From Candidatus Heimdallarchaeota archaeon (GTDB lineage Archaea; Asgardarchaeota; Heimdallarchaeia; Hodarchaeales; Hodarchaeaceae): a stretch of 59,656 bases of DNA. Within the stretch, counting starts at the first letter, position 1; the number at the start of each line of letters is the position of its first letter. This document shows positions 1-7,592 of the stretch, piece after piece. The translations under genes were made by a program, and so were the position numbers. Location: the NCBI GenBank assembly GCA_011364965.1, contig RDOB01000010.1, positions 1-59,656 on the forward strand, in the 5' to 3' direction. The notes under the pieces are model-generated. The model was not told the DNA's origin. It ran no database searches and worked only from the letters and a program-made list of their open reading frames with translations.

Positions 1-338
1 TTCCCCGTTCCCTTGCGGAAAACGCAGGAATGGATCCCATTGATGTTCTTGTTGAATTAAGAGCTGCACACGATAAGGGCAATAAAAATTCTGGTATCGA
101 TGTAAATACTGGAAAAACCGTTGATGCACTTCAAACAGGCATCATCGAACCTTTACGAGTAAAACGCCAAGCTCTACGCTCTGCACGAGAAGCTGCTGAA
201 TTGGTTCTTCGAATCGACGATGTTATACAAAGCAAAGGTATGTCAGGAGGAGAAGGTGGAATGCCTCCACCAGGTATGGGTGGAATGCCTCCAGGTATGG
301 GTGGTATGGGCGGTATGCCCCCAGGTATGGGAATGTAG
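1..338 (+). CDS. Thermosome subunit, C-terminal fragment (5' end outside window)
   Basis: This is the last part of a group II chaperonin (thermosome) subunit, the ATP-driven protein-folding ring of the archaeal cytosol. The reading frame is open from base 3 and has no start in the window, so the gene is truncated by the window edge. The visible part contains the equatorial-domain signature [12 protein letters not shown], then DVNTGKTVD and [10 protein letters not shown], which match the corresponding stretches of the complete subunit that follows. The tail consists of Gly-Gly-Met/Pro repeats (about residues 72-102 counted from the first Met), typical of chaperonin C-termini that project into the ring cavity. 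It is followed after 11 bases by a second thermosome gene with its own GAGG ribosome-binding site, so the two are probably cotranscribed and may form a hetero-oligomeric ring. Confidence 0.93.
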   Translation, partial: PRSLAENAGMDPIDVLVELRAAHDKGNKNSGIDVNTGKTVDALQTGIIEPLRVKRQALRSAREAAELVLRIDDVIQSKGMSGGEGGMPPPGMGGMPPGMGGMGGMPPGMGM

Positions 339-349
339 GAGGAATCAAA

Positions 350-1978
350 ATGAGTTTACAAGGTACACCTGTTCTAATACTTAAAGAAGATTCCCAAAGG
401 ACTACTGGGAAGGACGCAATTAGCAGTAATATCGCTGCAGCGAGAGTAATCTCAGAAGCAATTCGTTCTGCACTTGGTCCTAAGGGTATGGATAAAATGC
501 TCTTAGATTCGTTTGGTGATGTAGTTATCACAAATGATGGAGCTACTATTCTCAAAGAAATTGACATTGCTCATCCAATCGGTAAAATGATGGTTGAACT
601 TTCCAAAATGCAAGATCAAGAAGTTGGTGATGGAACTACCACTGTTGTAATCTTGGCAGGGGAATTTCTCCAAAAAGCGGGAGAGTTATTCTCTGCTGAT
701 AAAATTCATCCCACTATTCTTGTTGAAGGTTTCCGTGTAGCTACCGAGAAAGCAATTGAATTTCTTAATGAAATGGCTATCGATGTTGATATTAAAGATG
801 AAACATTATTGACTCAGGTTGTAAATACTACAATGGGGTCAAAAATTGTTTCTCGTTCTAGTAATATGCTCGCTAAAATTGTGATTGACGCGGTGAAAAG
901 TATTAATCCTGGTAAAGGAAAAATCGACATCGAGGACATTAAAGTTGAAAAGAAAGAAGGCGAAGACATCGAATCTACTATTCTTGTAAAAGGTATTGTC
1001 CTAGACAAGGAAGTTGTACACGCTGGAATGCCTAAAACCCTCAAAAACCCCAAAATCGCCCTAATTTCTGAAGCTTTTGAAGTTTCAAAGACTGAATTTG
1101 ATTCTGAACTTAGTATCTCTGATCCTTCGAAAATTCAAGAATTCCTTGATCGGGAAACTGATATGATCAAGAGATTGGTTGATAAAACAATTGAATCGGG
1201 AGCTAACGTTGTCATTGCACAGAAAGGAATTGATGATGTAGCTCAACACCTTATGGCTAAAAAGAAAATCATGGCAATCCGTCGGGTCAAAAAATCTGAC
1301 ATGGAGAAACTTGCTAAAGCTACTGGTGCTAAAATTGTCAGCAAGATTTCAGACTTAAATGCTGATGACTTAGGAACTGCAGGAATCGTACGTGAAACGA
1401 AAGTGGGCGATGATGACATGGTTTTCGTTGAGGATTGTCCCCTTGCAAAATCTGTTACCATTTTAGTCCGTGGAGGAACTGAATTAGTAGTAGATGAGGC
1501 AGAGCGATCCATTCATGATGCTATCTGTGTTGTCCGTAATGTTTTTGAAGATAAAAAAGTAGTTCCAGGTGGCGGTGCACCCGAAGCTTATGTCTCTCGA
1601 AAACTACGCAAATTTGCCGAGTCACTTGTGGGTCGCGAACAACTAGCCGTTTTGGCTTTTGCTGAAGCATTAGAGGTAGTCCCAAGAACTCTTGCAGAAA
1701 ATGCAGGATTAGATCCAATCGATATCATTGTTGCTTTGCGCAATGAACACGAAGCTGGGAATACTAAGGCTGGTATTGATGTTCTTACTGGAAAAGTCAG
1801 AGATATGGACGATATTGTCGAACCTCTCCGTGTTAAAACACATGCCATCTCCGCAGCAAGTGAGAATGCTCAAATGATTCTAAGGATCGATGATATTATC
1901 GCCTCTAAAAAATCGGAAGCAGGACCTGGAGCTCCAGGTGGCCCTGGTGGCGATACGGGCGGCGATGACTTCGATTAA
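350..1978 (+). CDS. Thermosome subunit (group II chaperonin)
   Basis: Complete group II chaperonin subunit of 542 residues, the usual length. It folds proteins in the cytosol by ATP-dependent opening and closing of a double ring with a built-in lid. Visible signatures include the ATP-site loop [10 protein letters not shown] and NDGATIL near residues 43-70, GDGTTT near residue 93, the apical/hinge region, and the equatorial VVPGGGAPE motif near residue 405. A GAGG ribosome-binding site at 339-342 decides the ATG start. Unlike the preceding paralogue, its C-terminus is Gly/Pro-rich and acidic (ending GDDFD) rather than Gly-Met-rich. The two subunits are therefore distinct paralogues, not a recent duplication. 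Function is certain at family level; whether it forms homo- or hetero-rings cannot be read here. Confidence 0.97.
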   Translation: MSLQGTPVLILKEDSQRTTGKDAISSNIAAARVISEAIRSALGPKGMDKMLLDSFGDVVITNDGATILKEIDIAHPIGKMMVELSKMQDQEVGDGTTTVVILAGEFLQKAGELFSADKIHPTILVEGFRVATEKAIEFLNEMAIDVDIKDETLLTQVVNTTMGSKIVSRSSNMLAKIVIDAVKSINPGKGKIDIEDIKVEKKEGEDIESTILVKGIVLDKEVVHAGMPKTLKNPKIALISEAFEVSKTEFDSELSISDPSKIQEFLDRETDMIKRLVDKTIESGANVVIAQKGIDDVAQHLMAKKKIMAIRRVKKSDMEKLAKATGAKIVSKISDLNADDLGTAGIVRETKVGDDDMVFVEDCPLAKSVTILVRGGTELVVDEAERSIHDAICVVRNVFEDKKVVPGGGAPEAYVSRKLRKFAESLVGREQLAVLAFAEALEVVPRTLAENAGLDPIDIIVALRNEHEAGNTKAGIDVLTGKVRDMDDIVEPLRVKTHAISAASENAQMILRIDDIIASKKSEAGPGAPGGPGGDTGGDDFD

Positions 1979-2009
1979 TCTCCCCCCCTTTTTATTTCCT
2001 TTTTTTTTA
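1979..2009 (+). terminator. Pyrimidine/T-rich terminator after thermosome operon
   Basis: Directly after the thermosome stop codon the plus strand has a C-run followed by two T-runs (TTTTT and TTTTTTTT) with no clear hairpin. This is the form expected for archaeal U-tract-dependent intrinsic termination. The rest of the gap to rpoK (up to 2219) shows no other gene; a weak AT-rich TATA-like stretch lies near 2125-2140. Confidence 0.5.
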
Positions 2010-2219
2010 TTGTAAAGCTTATTTTCGACTCTTTTTTCTTTATAATAACCTTAAATCCATGTAGAAATTAGTTTTAAGGTAGTTTTGTCCAAAAACCCGT
2101 CCTGTTCCACTTTTATTGCAAAAAAATTATTATATCACAGACAATTTCTCCCTTTCATGTCCTGTAGAGTGAATTCTGTGGATACCTGTTTTTAATGAAA
2201 GAATTGGACTGAGTACCTA

Positions 2220-2552
2220 TTGCCATCCGCTAAACCAGATCAAATTATTTTAATCGGGCCTAAAATGCTCACAAGATTTGAATATGCCCGTATTTTAGGT
2301 GCTAGGGCGCTACAAATATCCATGGGAGCTCCCGTTTTAGTAGAATCTGATGAACAGAAAGCATCTGAGACCCAAGAAATCCTTCCAAAGGAGCAAGGGG
2401 ATCCATTATTAATTGCGGAGAAAGAAATTAAAAATCGCTTGCTTCCTATCCTAGTTCGCCGTTCTTTACCAAATGGACGTTATCAAGACATACCTTTAGC
2501 TTCGTTATTAAAACATGCTGGACGTAAGGGTGGAGAACTTATTAGAAATTAA
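2220..2552 (+). CDS. rpoK: DNA-directed RNA polymerase subunit K (Rpb6/omega homologue)
   Basis: Small core subunit of archaeal RNA polymerase, homologous to eukaryotic Rpb6 and bacterial omega, which helps assemble and stabilise the catalytic subunit. Residues 15-40 ([20 protein letters not shown]) are the hallmark Rpb6 segment. The [10 protein letters not shown] and [12 protein letters not shown] segments (about residues 61-85) match the second conserved block. At 110 residues it is longer than minimal archaeal RpoK because of a C-terminal basic extension ([13 protein letters not shown]). The start is a TTG with only a weak upstream purine stretch, so it is less sure than the identity. The gene stands alone with about 240 bases upstream; neighbours downstream are the EAP30-like gene and rps17e. 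Confidence 0.93.
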   Translation: MPSAKPDQIILIGPKMLTRFEYARILGARALQISMGAPVLVESDEQKASETQEILPKEQGDPLLIAEKEIKNRLLPILVRRSLPNGRYQDIPLASLLKHAGRKGGELIRN

Positions 2553-2665
2553 TGATAATTAAAAATATTGGAGGAGAAATGGTTTTCTTATAATTCCTCA
2601 ATATTATGCTCTAAATTCGAGAAATCTATTTATAATTTCGATTGGAAGATTCTCCGAATAGAAGC

Positions 2666-2677
2666 TTTTTATTAAAT
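2666..2677 (+). promoter_or_regulatory. Possible TATA box for the EAP30-like gene (leaderless?)
   Basis: The stretch TTTTTATTAAAT is centred about 26 bases before the TTG at 2695, which is the archaeal TATA-to-start distance. The TTG has no ribosome-binding site of its own in front, so a leaderless transcript is plausible. This is a position-based inference only. Confidence 0.35.
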
Positions 2678-2694
2678 GATGAATTATTGCATAA

Positions 2695-3384
2695 TTGGAG
2701 GTTAATGAGATTCCTGACCCCTCTGATATTCAAAATCGCTATAAAGCTTTTGGGAAAAAGCTAGAGAAGAAAATAGAACATACTAGCTCTAAAGCTGATG
2801 AACTACTAAGTAAAGGCGCAATTAAGCATTCAACCACTAAATATTTGCCTGAGGATTTTTCTAATTACCTAATGAGTTTGAAAATCAAAACTGACCAATC
2901 AATTTCCATCCTACCAGAGAAATTCTTTAAGAAACCGATATTCTTCCATCGTGAGAAGTATTTTTCCCGTTTAGCTTCCGAATTGATAATTTCTGGATTA
3001 TCATATCAACGAGTGAATCTAAAACCATTAAAACTTGGTCTAATCGCAGAACTTTTTAATAAACATCGTCCGTGGTGGGATTTTCAGTTAAAAGATATTG
3101 AAAAGGCTTTGAATGTTCTCAAAAATGAAAAAATAATTCAAAAGACGAGTGAAGGATTCCTTTTCGAACCTATGAGTCTATCTATCGACATTCATGAATT
3201 TTTTTATATCGTTAACCAGCATCTGAACCCCTATGGGGAAATACCCATTAGATCCATCCATACATATATTCCTTGGAGTCAAGATAAAATCGAACAGATA
3301 ATTCGTACACTAAAAGCGAATAGTATTATCGTAGTAGACGATGCGCGGGATGTGCTTTATTTCCCTGAATATTCAAGAGGGTAA
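2695..3384 (+). CDS. EAP30-domain protein, ESCRT-II Vps22/Vps36-like
   Basis: Probable ESCRT-II subunit of the Vps22/SNF8 (EAP30) family, which in eukaryotes links ESCRT-I to ESCRT-III during membrane remodelling and is found among archaea in Asgards. Residues 1-50 are charged and helical, like the N-terminal helix of Vps22. Residues about 85-160 form a first winged helix: FSRLASELIISGL aligns with the Vps22 segment FYYELGVQIIEV, and KDIEKALNVLK with DDLIRAIKKLK. Residues about 160-229 form a second winged helix: PWSQDKIEQIIRTL aligns with KWETERARQVLEHL, ending VVDDARDVLYFPEY against LDLQ..HYWLPAL. The length of 229 suits the family. The call rests on a by-eye alignment remembered from human SNF8, so a generic tandem winged-helix protein remains possible. 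Its neighbours are rpoK and rps17e, not other ESCRT genes. Confidence 0.68.
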   Translation: MEVNEIPDPSDIQNRYKAFGKKLEKKIEHTSSKADELLSKGAIKHSTTKYLPEDFSNYLMSLKIKTDQSISILPEKFFKKPIFFHREKYFSRLASELIISGLSYQRVNLKPLKLGLIAELFNKHRPWWDFQLKDIEKALNVLKNEKIIQKTSEGFLFEPMSLSIDIHEFFYIVNQHLNPYGEIPIRSIHTYIPWSQDKIEQIIRTLKANSIIVVDDARDVLYFPEYSRG

Positions 3385-3391
3385 ACTCAAA

Positions 3392-3688
3392 GTGGTATAT
3401 TTTACTCCTCCTAATTGTTTTAGCTTTTACGATAACAGAATTTTAATTTCTTGGTCAATCATCCAACCTCCAGAACTTCCTCCATTGAAGAATTTAACTT
3501 TCAGGATTAATTCAACCTCCACTCTTTCATTTATTCCACCTCAATCGGATTCTATTTCCTTACCTGAGTTAGATAATAATCATATCATTATTAATTGGGT
3601 AATTGAGAGACCTATGCAGCCAATAGAGGTTTGTATGTCTCTTGAATGTGATGTTACAACTGAAAAACATCATTTACGTGTTGAATAA
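3392..3688 (+). CDS. Small beta-rich protein of unknown function
   Basis: Unrecognised 98-residue protein. The start chosen is the GTG at 3392, because GAGGG at 3377-3381 lies 10 bases upstream and the previous gene stops at 3384. An ATG at 3341 in the same frame would overlap the EAP30-like gene by 44 bases and lacks such a site. The sequence alternates hydrophobic and polar residues with many Ser, Thr, Pro and Ile, and has two similar strand pairs (RILISWSIIQPPELPPL and HIIINWVIERPMQP). This suggests a beta sandwich or Ig-like fold. There is no signal peptide and no membrane segment. Tight spacing behind the EAP30-like gene suggests cotranscription and possibly a shared role. Function cannot be assigned. 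Confidence 0.55.
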   Translation: MVYFTPPNCFSFYDNRILISWSIIQPPELPPLKNLTFRINSTSTLSFIPPQSDSISLPELDNNHIIINWVIERPMQPIEVCMSLECDVTTEKHHLRVE

Positions 3689-3856
3689 TAGAATAAACGT
3701 AAAGGAAAGGAAGATTGGGATGATATCAAAAAGCCATGATCAAACAAGATTAGTGCCGTCAGATTAAAATCGATCCTCAAAGATTTTAAAAAATCATTAG
3801 AAATAGACGTGTACAAAGATTTTTATCGTTTTGATAACTAAAGGATATGAAATTCC

Positions 3857-4072
3857 ATGGGAAAGGTTCGAACATCTGCTGTAAAGGTAATAGCTCGGGA
3901 AATCTTGAGAGATTATGATAGATATTTATCCCCGGACTCATTTGAACACAATAAAGATATTCTATCCAAGGTCGTAATTGTTCATTCGAAACGCTTTAGG
4001 AATCAAATCGCAGGATATGTCACTCATCAGAAAAAGCTCCAAAAATTCAGAGACCTTTCTTATGAAGATTAA
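3857..4072 (+). CDS. rps17e: Small-subunit ribosomal protein eS17
   Basis: Archaeal/eukaryotic ribosomal protein eS17, a small helical protein of the 30S subunit. The N-terminus MGKVRTSAVKVIAREIL, the FEHNKDIL block and the SKRFRNQIAGYVTH block are the family's conserved elements in the right order. The length of 71 residues is normal for archaea. The ATG at 3857 is the obvious start. A 168-base gap separates it from the beta-rich gene upstream; that gap holds only short interrupted reading frames. Confidence 0.95.
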   Translation: MGKVRTSAVKVIAREILRDYDRYLSPDSFEHNKDILSKVVIVHSKRFRNQIAGYVTHQKKLQKFRDLSYED

Positions 4073-4274
4073 TATATCTCATAGGAGTTGGATCCCTTAA
4101 TCCGACAGATTCTAAATTCGTTCTTTCGGTAATTCCATTTATCTAATTATTTTTAATTTATTATCAGAAGCTTTTAAACCAAGTCATAATCCTCTTCTTT
4201 TTGCATAAAAAAAAGCTCTTCCTTTGCGAGTCTTAACTGACCTTAGTCCATAATTAGCCTTTCAAGAATGCATA

Positions 4275-5021
4275 TTGGTGGTGTATTTAATAAACGGAGT
4301 TAAATCTGGTATTCCAGGCTTAGATAAACTCTTTAAATCTAATGAGTTTCCAAAAGGTCGTCAAATTCTTCTTATGGGACCTCCAGGGTCAGGAAAAACA
4401 GTTTTTGGTATCCAATTTCTTATTAATGGTGCTATTCACTCCGAAGAACCTGGAATTTTTATTACCTTTGATGATCTACCTCGTCATATCAGAGAAGATA
4501 TGAAATCGTTTGGTTGGAATTTAAAGCAGCTCGAAGTCGATTTTGATCCCCCCTTGCTAACGATGGTTGATGGGTTTTCTGCGCGAGTAGGATTGACAAC
4601 AGATGAACAATATACTATAAGAGCTAACCTCGATAGCTTACTTATGGTATTGACCGAAATCCTTGAAGAAACAGGGGCTACACGCGTATGTATTGACTCC
4701 TTATCTACTCTCAGCACGATCATTAAAGATCCAGTTCAAGTCCGGAAAGAGATTCTAACTATGGGAGCGATTCTCGGTGAACAAGGCTGTACAACCCTTC
4801 TAACAGCGGAACACGGAGAATGGGGAGTAGAAGAATATTCTTCACAAGGAATCATAAGATTAAGTTACGACGAGCTTCCAAGCGGTGAGTTTCGGAGAGC
4901 AATATTGATTCAAAAGATGCGAGGGTGCGAGCATGAATTTGGATGGCGTGAATTTCGCCTCACTAAAGATGGTATCAAGATATTCCCCGACCGAACCGTA
5001 GGACGAGGTCATTTGAAATGA
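4275..5021 (+). CDS. KaiC-like RecA-superfamily ATPase
   Basis: Single-domain KaiC/RadA-like ATPase of 248 residues. The opening GVKSGIPGLDKLF is typical of the family. The Walker A motif GPPGSGKT is at residues 35-42. The Walker B region VCIDSLSTL lies at about residues 137-146. Double KaiC clock proteins have two such domains and C-terminal phosphosites; neither is present, so this is a stand-alone archaeal KaiC homologue of unknown signalling role. TTG at 4275 or either of two GTG codons at 4278 and 4281 could start it. Its stop overlaps the ATG of the zinc-ribbon gene (ATGA), so the two are translationally coupled, and that gene in turn overlaps the YkgJ gene. Confidence 0.85.
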   Translation: MVVYLINGVKSGIPGLDKLFKSNEFPKGRQILLMGPPGSGKTVFGIQFLINGAIHSEEPGIFITFDDLPRHIREDMKSFGWNLKQLEVDFDPPLLTMVDGFSARVGLTTDEQYTIRANLDSLLMVLTEILEETGATRVCIDSLSTLSTIIKDPVQVRKEILTMGAILGEQGCTTLLTAEHGEWGVEEYSSQGIIRLSYDELPSGEFRRAILIQKMRGCEHEFGWREFRLTKDGIKIFPDRTVGRGHLK

Positions 5022-5194
5022 AAGACGCTCCTCTTGGGGTTTTAATTAAGATTAACAGCATTAAGGAACGATGCGGGAAATGTAATAAGGCTCTCACTCT
5101 CGAAACATACCTTGATCCACTCACAGAGAAGCGTTCTTATAGAATTTTATGTGATAACTGTAAGATTATTCTAGCTCCGGGTGATGATTTTTGA
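5018..5194 (+). CDS. 58-residue zinc-ribbon protein
   Basis: Short gene with ATG at 5018 inside the stop of the KaiC-like gene and TGA ending at 5194 inside the start of the next. The product has two Cys pairs: CGKC at residues 19-22 and CDNC at residues 45-48, spaced as in a zinc ribbon. The 22 residues between them are polar and strand-forming, and no catalytic motif is present. The four-base overlaps on both sides strongly suggest it is truly translated as part of a three-gene operon with the KaiC-like ATPase and the YkgJ protein. It could be a metal-binding adaptor; function is unknown. Confidence 0.7.
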   Translation: MKDAPLGVLIKINSIKERCGKCNKALTLETYLDPLTEKRSYRILCDNCKIILAPGDDF

Positions 5195-5799
5195 TTGTGA
5201 TTCCGCTTGATGATATAAAATTCACATGTCAACAAAGTGGAAAATGTTGCTGTAATCCCAATATTTTGGTAACTTTAACCTATATGGATCTTTCTCGCCT
5301 TTATAGATTATTCGAGAATGATTTTCACCAAACTTTGAGGAGAATCACATTTTATCGTTTCAAAAAAAAAGATATTTCTCCAGATCTTTTAAAGAAGGTG
5401 GTCTTACACCCTATTCACAGCTCGCAAGGATATATAGTTCCAAGTTTAAAAAAACATGAAAATGGGGTGTGTACATTCTATTTCAAACCCAATTGTTCAA
5501 TTCATTCTGATCGTCCACTTGCTTGTAAGAATTATCCTATTGCATTTGATGTCAAAAATGACCAATTATATTGCATTTGGGCCAAAAATGCAAAATCTAC
5601 GTGTGCAGGTATAGGAATTGGAAACTTAATTCCTTTAAATGATCTCGAAAAGCAAGGCAGATATTTCCTAGAAGAAACAGAGAAACATAATCTGATTATT
5701 TCTGAAATTAACCATGAAGAATCTAAAGGAAAACCTCTTTCAGCTAGGGAAGCTCTCTGGATTCTCATTGCTTATGGTGAAAAACAGAGAAAGCTTTGA
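5191..5799 (+). CDS. YkgJ-family CxxCxxCC-type metal-binding protein
   Basis: Protein of 202 residues belonging to the YkgJ (UPF0153) family of Zn/Fe-cluster proteins. The N-terminal cluster has Cys13, Cys19, Cys20 and Cys21 (CQQSGKCCCN). The central part has the family's GVCTFY, NCSIHSDRPLACKNYP elements that supply the remaining Cys ligands. No membrane segment is visible. In other organisms the family is often linked to flagellar or protein-modification contexts, but its biochemistry is poorly known. The TTG at 5191 overlaps the zinc-ribbon stop, giving translational coupling; GTG at 5197 is an alternative. The function in this operon is unknown. Confidence 0.82.
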   Translation: MIVIPLDDIKFTCQQSGKCCCNPNILVTLTYMDLSRLYRLFENDFHQTLRRITFYRFKKKDISPDLLKKVVLHPIHSSQGYIVPSLKKHENGVCTFYFKPNCSIHSDRPLACKNYPIAFDVKNDQLYCIWAKNAKSTCAGIGIGNLIPLNDLEKQGRYFLEETEKHNLIISEINHEESKGKPLSAREALWILIAYGEKQRKL

Positions 5800-5921
5800 A
5801 GCTTATCGAGGATTTACTTCCCGACTTAATAACCACTATTTTGTATTTATATTGATTATACCTACTGAAGGATTTTTATATGGGAATTTCTAGTTATACC
5901 TGCGTCAAATAACGAGGTTAA

Positions 5922-7586
5922 GTGAGATTCAGGATGAAAGATTACTCAAATTTATCTAAATGGGGAAACAGAGTCTCTGAACATACGAAACTGACTCCAC
6001 ATCTGCGGAAGTTCTTTTTCACTAGCATAGGAATGGATCCAGATGGGGGAAAAAAAGAATATGTCCATCATGCAGTCTTGGAGGATTATAAAAAAGAACC
6101 TAATCTTCCAAAGGAGTTCTTAGATTCTTTAAACAATTTTCTTAATCATGATCAAGTTATAGATGATTTTGGGATCAGACTCCAGAATTCTTTTGGACGA
6201 TCTTATCTTGATCTTCTACAAACCAGGCTCATGGATTTTCCAGCAGTAGCAGAACTTGTATTATATCCAAATAATCATGAAGATGTTAAAAAGATAGTAC
6301 AAAAAGCTAATGAATATAATATAAGAGTTTTTACAAGAGCTGGAGGTTCAAGCGTCACCCAAGGAGTTCAGCCTATTAAAGGATCAATTGTGGTCAACAT
6401 TACACGTATGAACAAAATTCTATCAATAAATTATGAGTCTCTGTGGGTAAAAACCCAAACTGGAATCATGGGACCAAAATTGGAGGAAGAATTGAACCAA
6501 GTTGGCTTAACACTTGGACATTTCCCCCAATCGTGGGAATTTTCTTGTGTCGGAGGATGGGTAGTTACTAGAGGAGCAGGTCAAAATTCTACATTATATG
6601 GAAAAATTGAAGATATGGTGATGGGAGGTAAGATGGTCACGGGAGCTGGAGACACTCTTGTTGTAAAAACTGCACCTGCTCGCGCTACTGGCCCTGAACT
6701 CACTCATATTATTTCAGGATCAGAAGGTGCTTTGGGAATTTTAACTGAAGTAGTCTTACGCGTGTGGAAACAACCAAAAATCATGAAAACATCTGGGTTC
6801 TTATTTAAATCCTTTGAAGACGGATTACTTGCGTTTCGTGAGTTGGTACAGGCAGGATATCGACCTGCAGTACTAAGATTGACAGATGCTGAAGAAACTA
6901 ATTATAATATCCAAGCATCTAATTTGATGAAAGATCCCCCATCAGAATCCTTTCTCACTAAGCATCTTCTTAATTTTCTTTTGAAGAGAGGTTATACTTA
7001 TGATTCGAGGGCAATGGCGATTTTGATTTTTGAAGGGGAAGCTGACCTAGTAAAACTTACCCAGAAAAAAGCGAAATTTTTTGCTAAACAGCATGGGGGA
7101 TTTAATTTATATTCAATTCCAGGAAAAAAATGGATAGAAACCCGATTTGAAACTCCTTTCTTACGAGATCCAATGGTTGATTATGGTATGTTAGTTGAGA
7201 CTTTTGAGACTAGTACAACTTGGGATAATGTAACCCATGTCTATAATAGAATTCGAGAAGCCCTTCAGTCAGAATCATCAGTAATTATGTCTCATGGAAG
7301 TCATTTTTATCAAAATGGATTAAACTTATACTTTACTCTCATTACCGCCCAAGAATCTGGAAATGAGATCGCACAGTTTTATCGGATTAAACAAAAAGTA
7401 TTAGATACGTTAATTGAATGTAATGCAACAATCAGTCATCATCACGGAATAGGAAGCTCATTTCGCCCATGGCTTTCTAAAGAAATAGGAATGGAAGGAA
7501 TAAAAATACTAAAATCGTTAAAAGAATCCTTGGATCCTAATCATATCATGAACCCAGGCGTTTTAATAACTCAAGAAGGTAATTAA
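5922..7586 (+). CDS. Alkylglycerone-phosphate synthase-like FAD enzyme
   Basis: FAD-linked oxidase of the VAO/PCMH superfamily with close resemblance to alkyldihydroxyacetone-phosphate synthase (AGPS), which swaps an acyl chain for a fatty alcohol to create the ether bond of eukaryotic ether lipids. The FAD-binding stretch RAGGSSVTQGV is at residues 139-149. GHFPQSWEFS (199-208), GGWVVTRGAGQ (211-221), YGKIEDM and SGSEGALGILTE (265-276) align with human AGPS in order. ETFETS and the histidine triad HHHGIG (506-511) are AGPS active-site landmarks, and the tail SLDPNHIMNPG fits. Length is 554. The start could be GTG 5922 or ATG 5934. The glycerol-3-phosphate dehydrogenase gene converges on it with only 6 bases between. 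A related FAD oxidase with another substrate cannot be excluded. Confidence 0.8.
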   Translation: MRFRMKDYSNLSKWGNRVSEHTKLTPHLRKFFFTSIGMDPDGGKKEYVHHAVLEDYKKEPNLPKEFLDSLNNFLNHDQVIDDFGIRLQNSFGRSYLDLLQTRLMDFPAVAELVLYPNNHEDVKKIVQKANEYNIRVFTRAGGSSVTQGVQPIKGSIVVNITRMNKILSINYESLWVKTQTGIMGPKLEEELNQVGLTLGHFPQSWEFSCVGGWVVTRGAGQNSTLYGKIEDMVMGGKMVTGAGDTLVVKTAPARATGPELTHIISGSEGALGILTEVVLRVWKQPKIMKTSGFLFKSFEDGLLAFRELVQAGYRPAVLRLTDAEETNYNIQASNLMKDPPSESFLTKHLLNFLLKRGYTYDSRAMAILIFEGEADLVKLTQKKAKFFAKQHGGFNLYSIPGKKWIETRFETPFLRDPMVDYGMLVETFETSTTWDNVTHVYNRIREALQSESSVIMSHGSHFYQNGLNLYFTLITAQESGNEIAQFYRIKQKVLDTLIECNATISHHHGIGSSFRPWLSKEIGMEGIKILKSLKESLDPNHIMNPGVLITQEGN

Positions 7587-7592
7587 ACTCGA

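Noticed and set aside
223..567. 114-residue minus-strand frame at the thermosome junction
   Set aside because: Antisense to two clear thermosome genes; its composition is the reverse complement of conserved chaperonin codons.
2705..2764. ATG with an ideal GGAGGT site before it, inside the EAP30-like gene start
   Set aside because: The frame ends after 19 codons and is not the EAP30 frame, so it is not the start of that gene.
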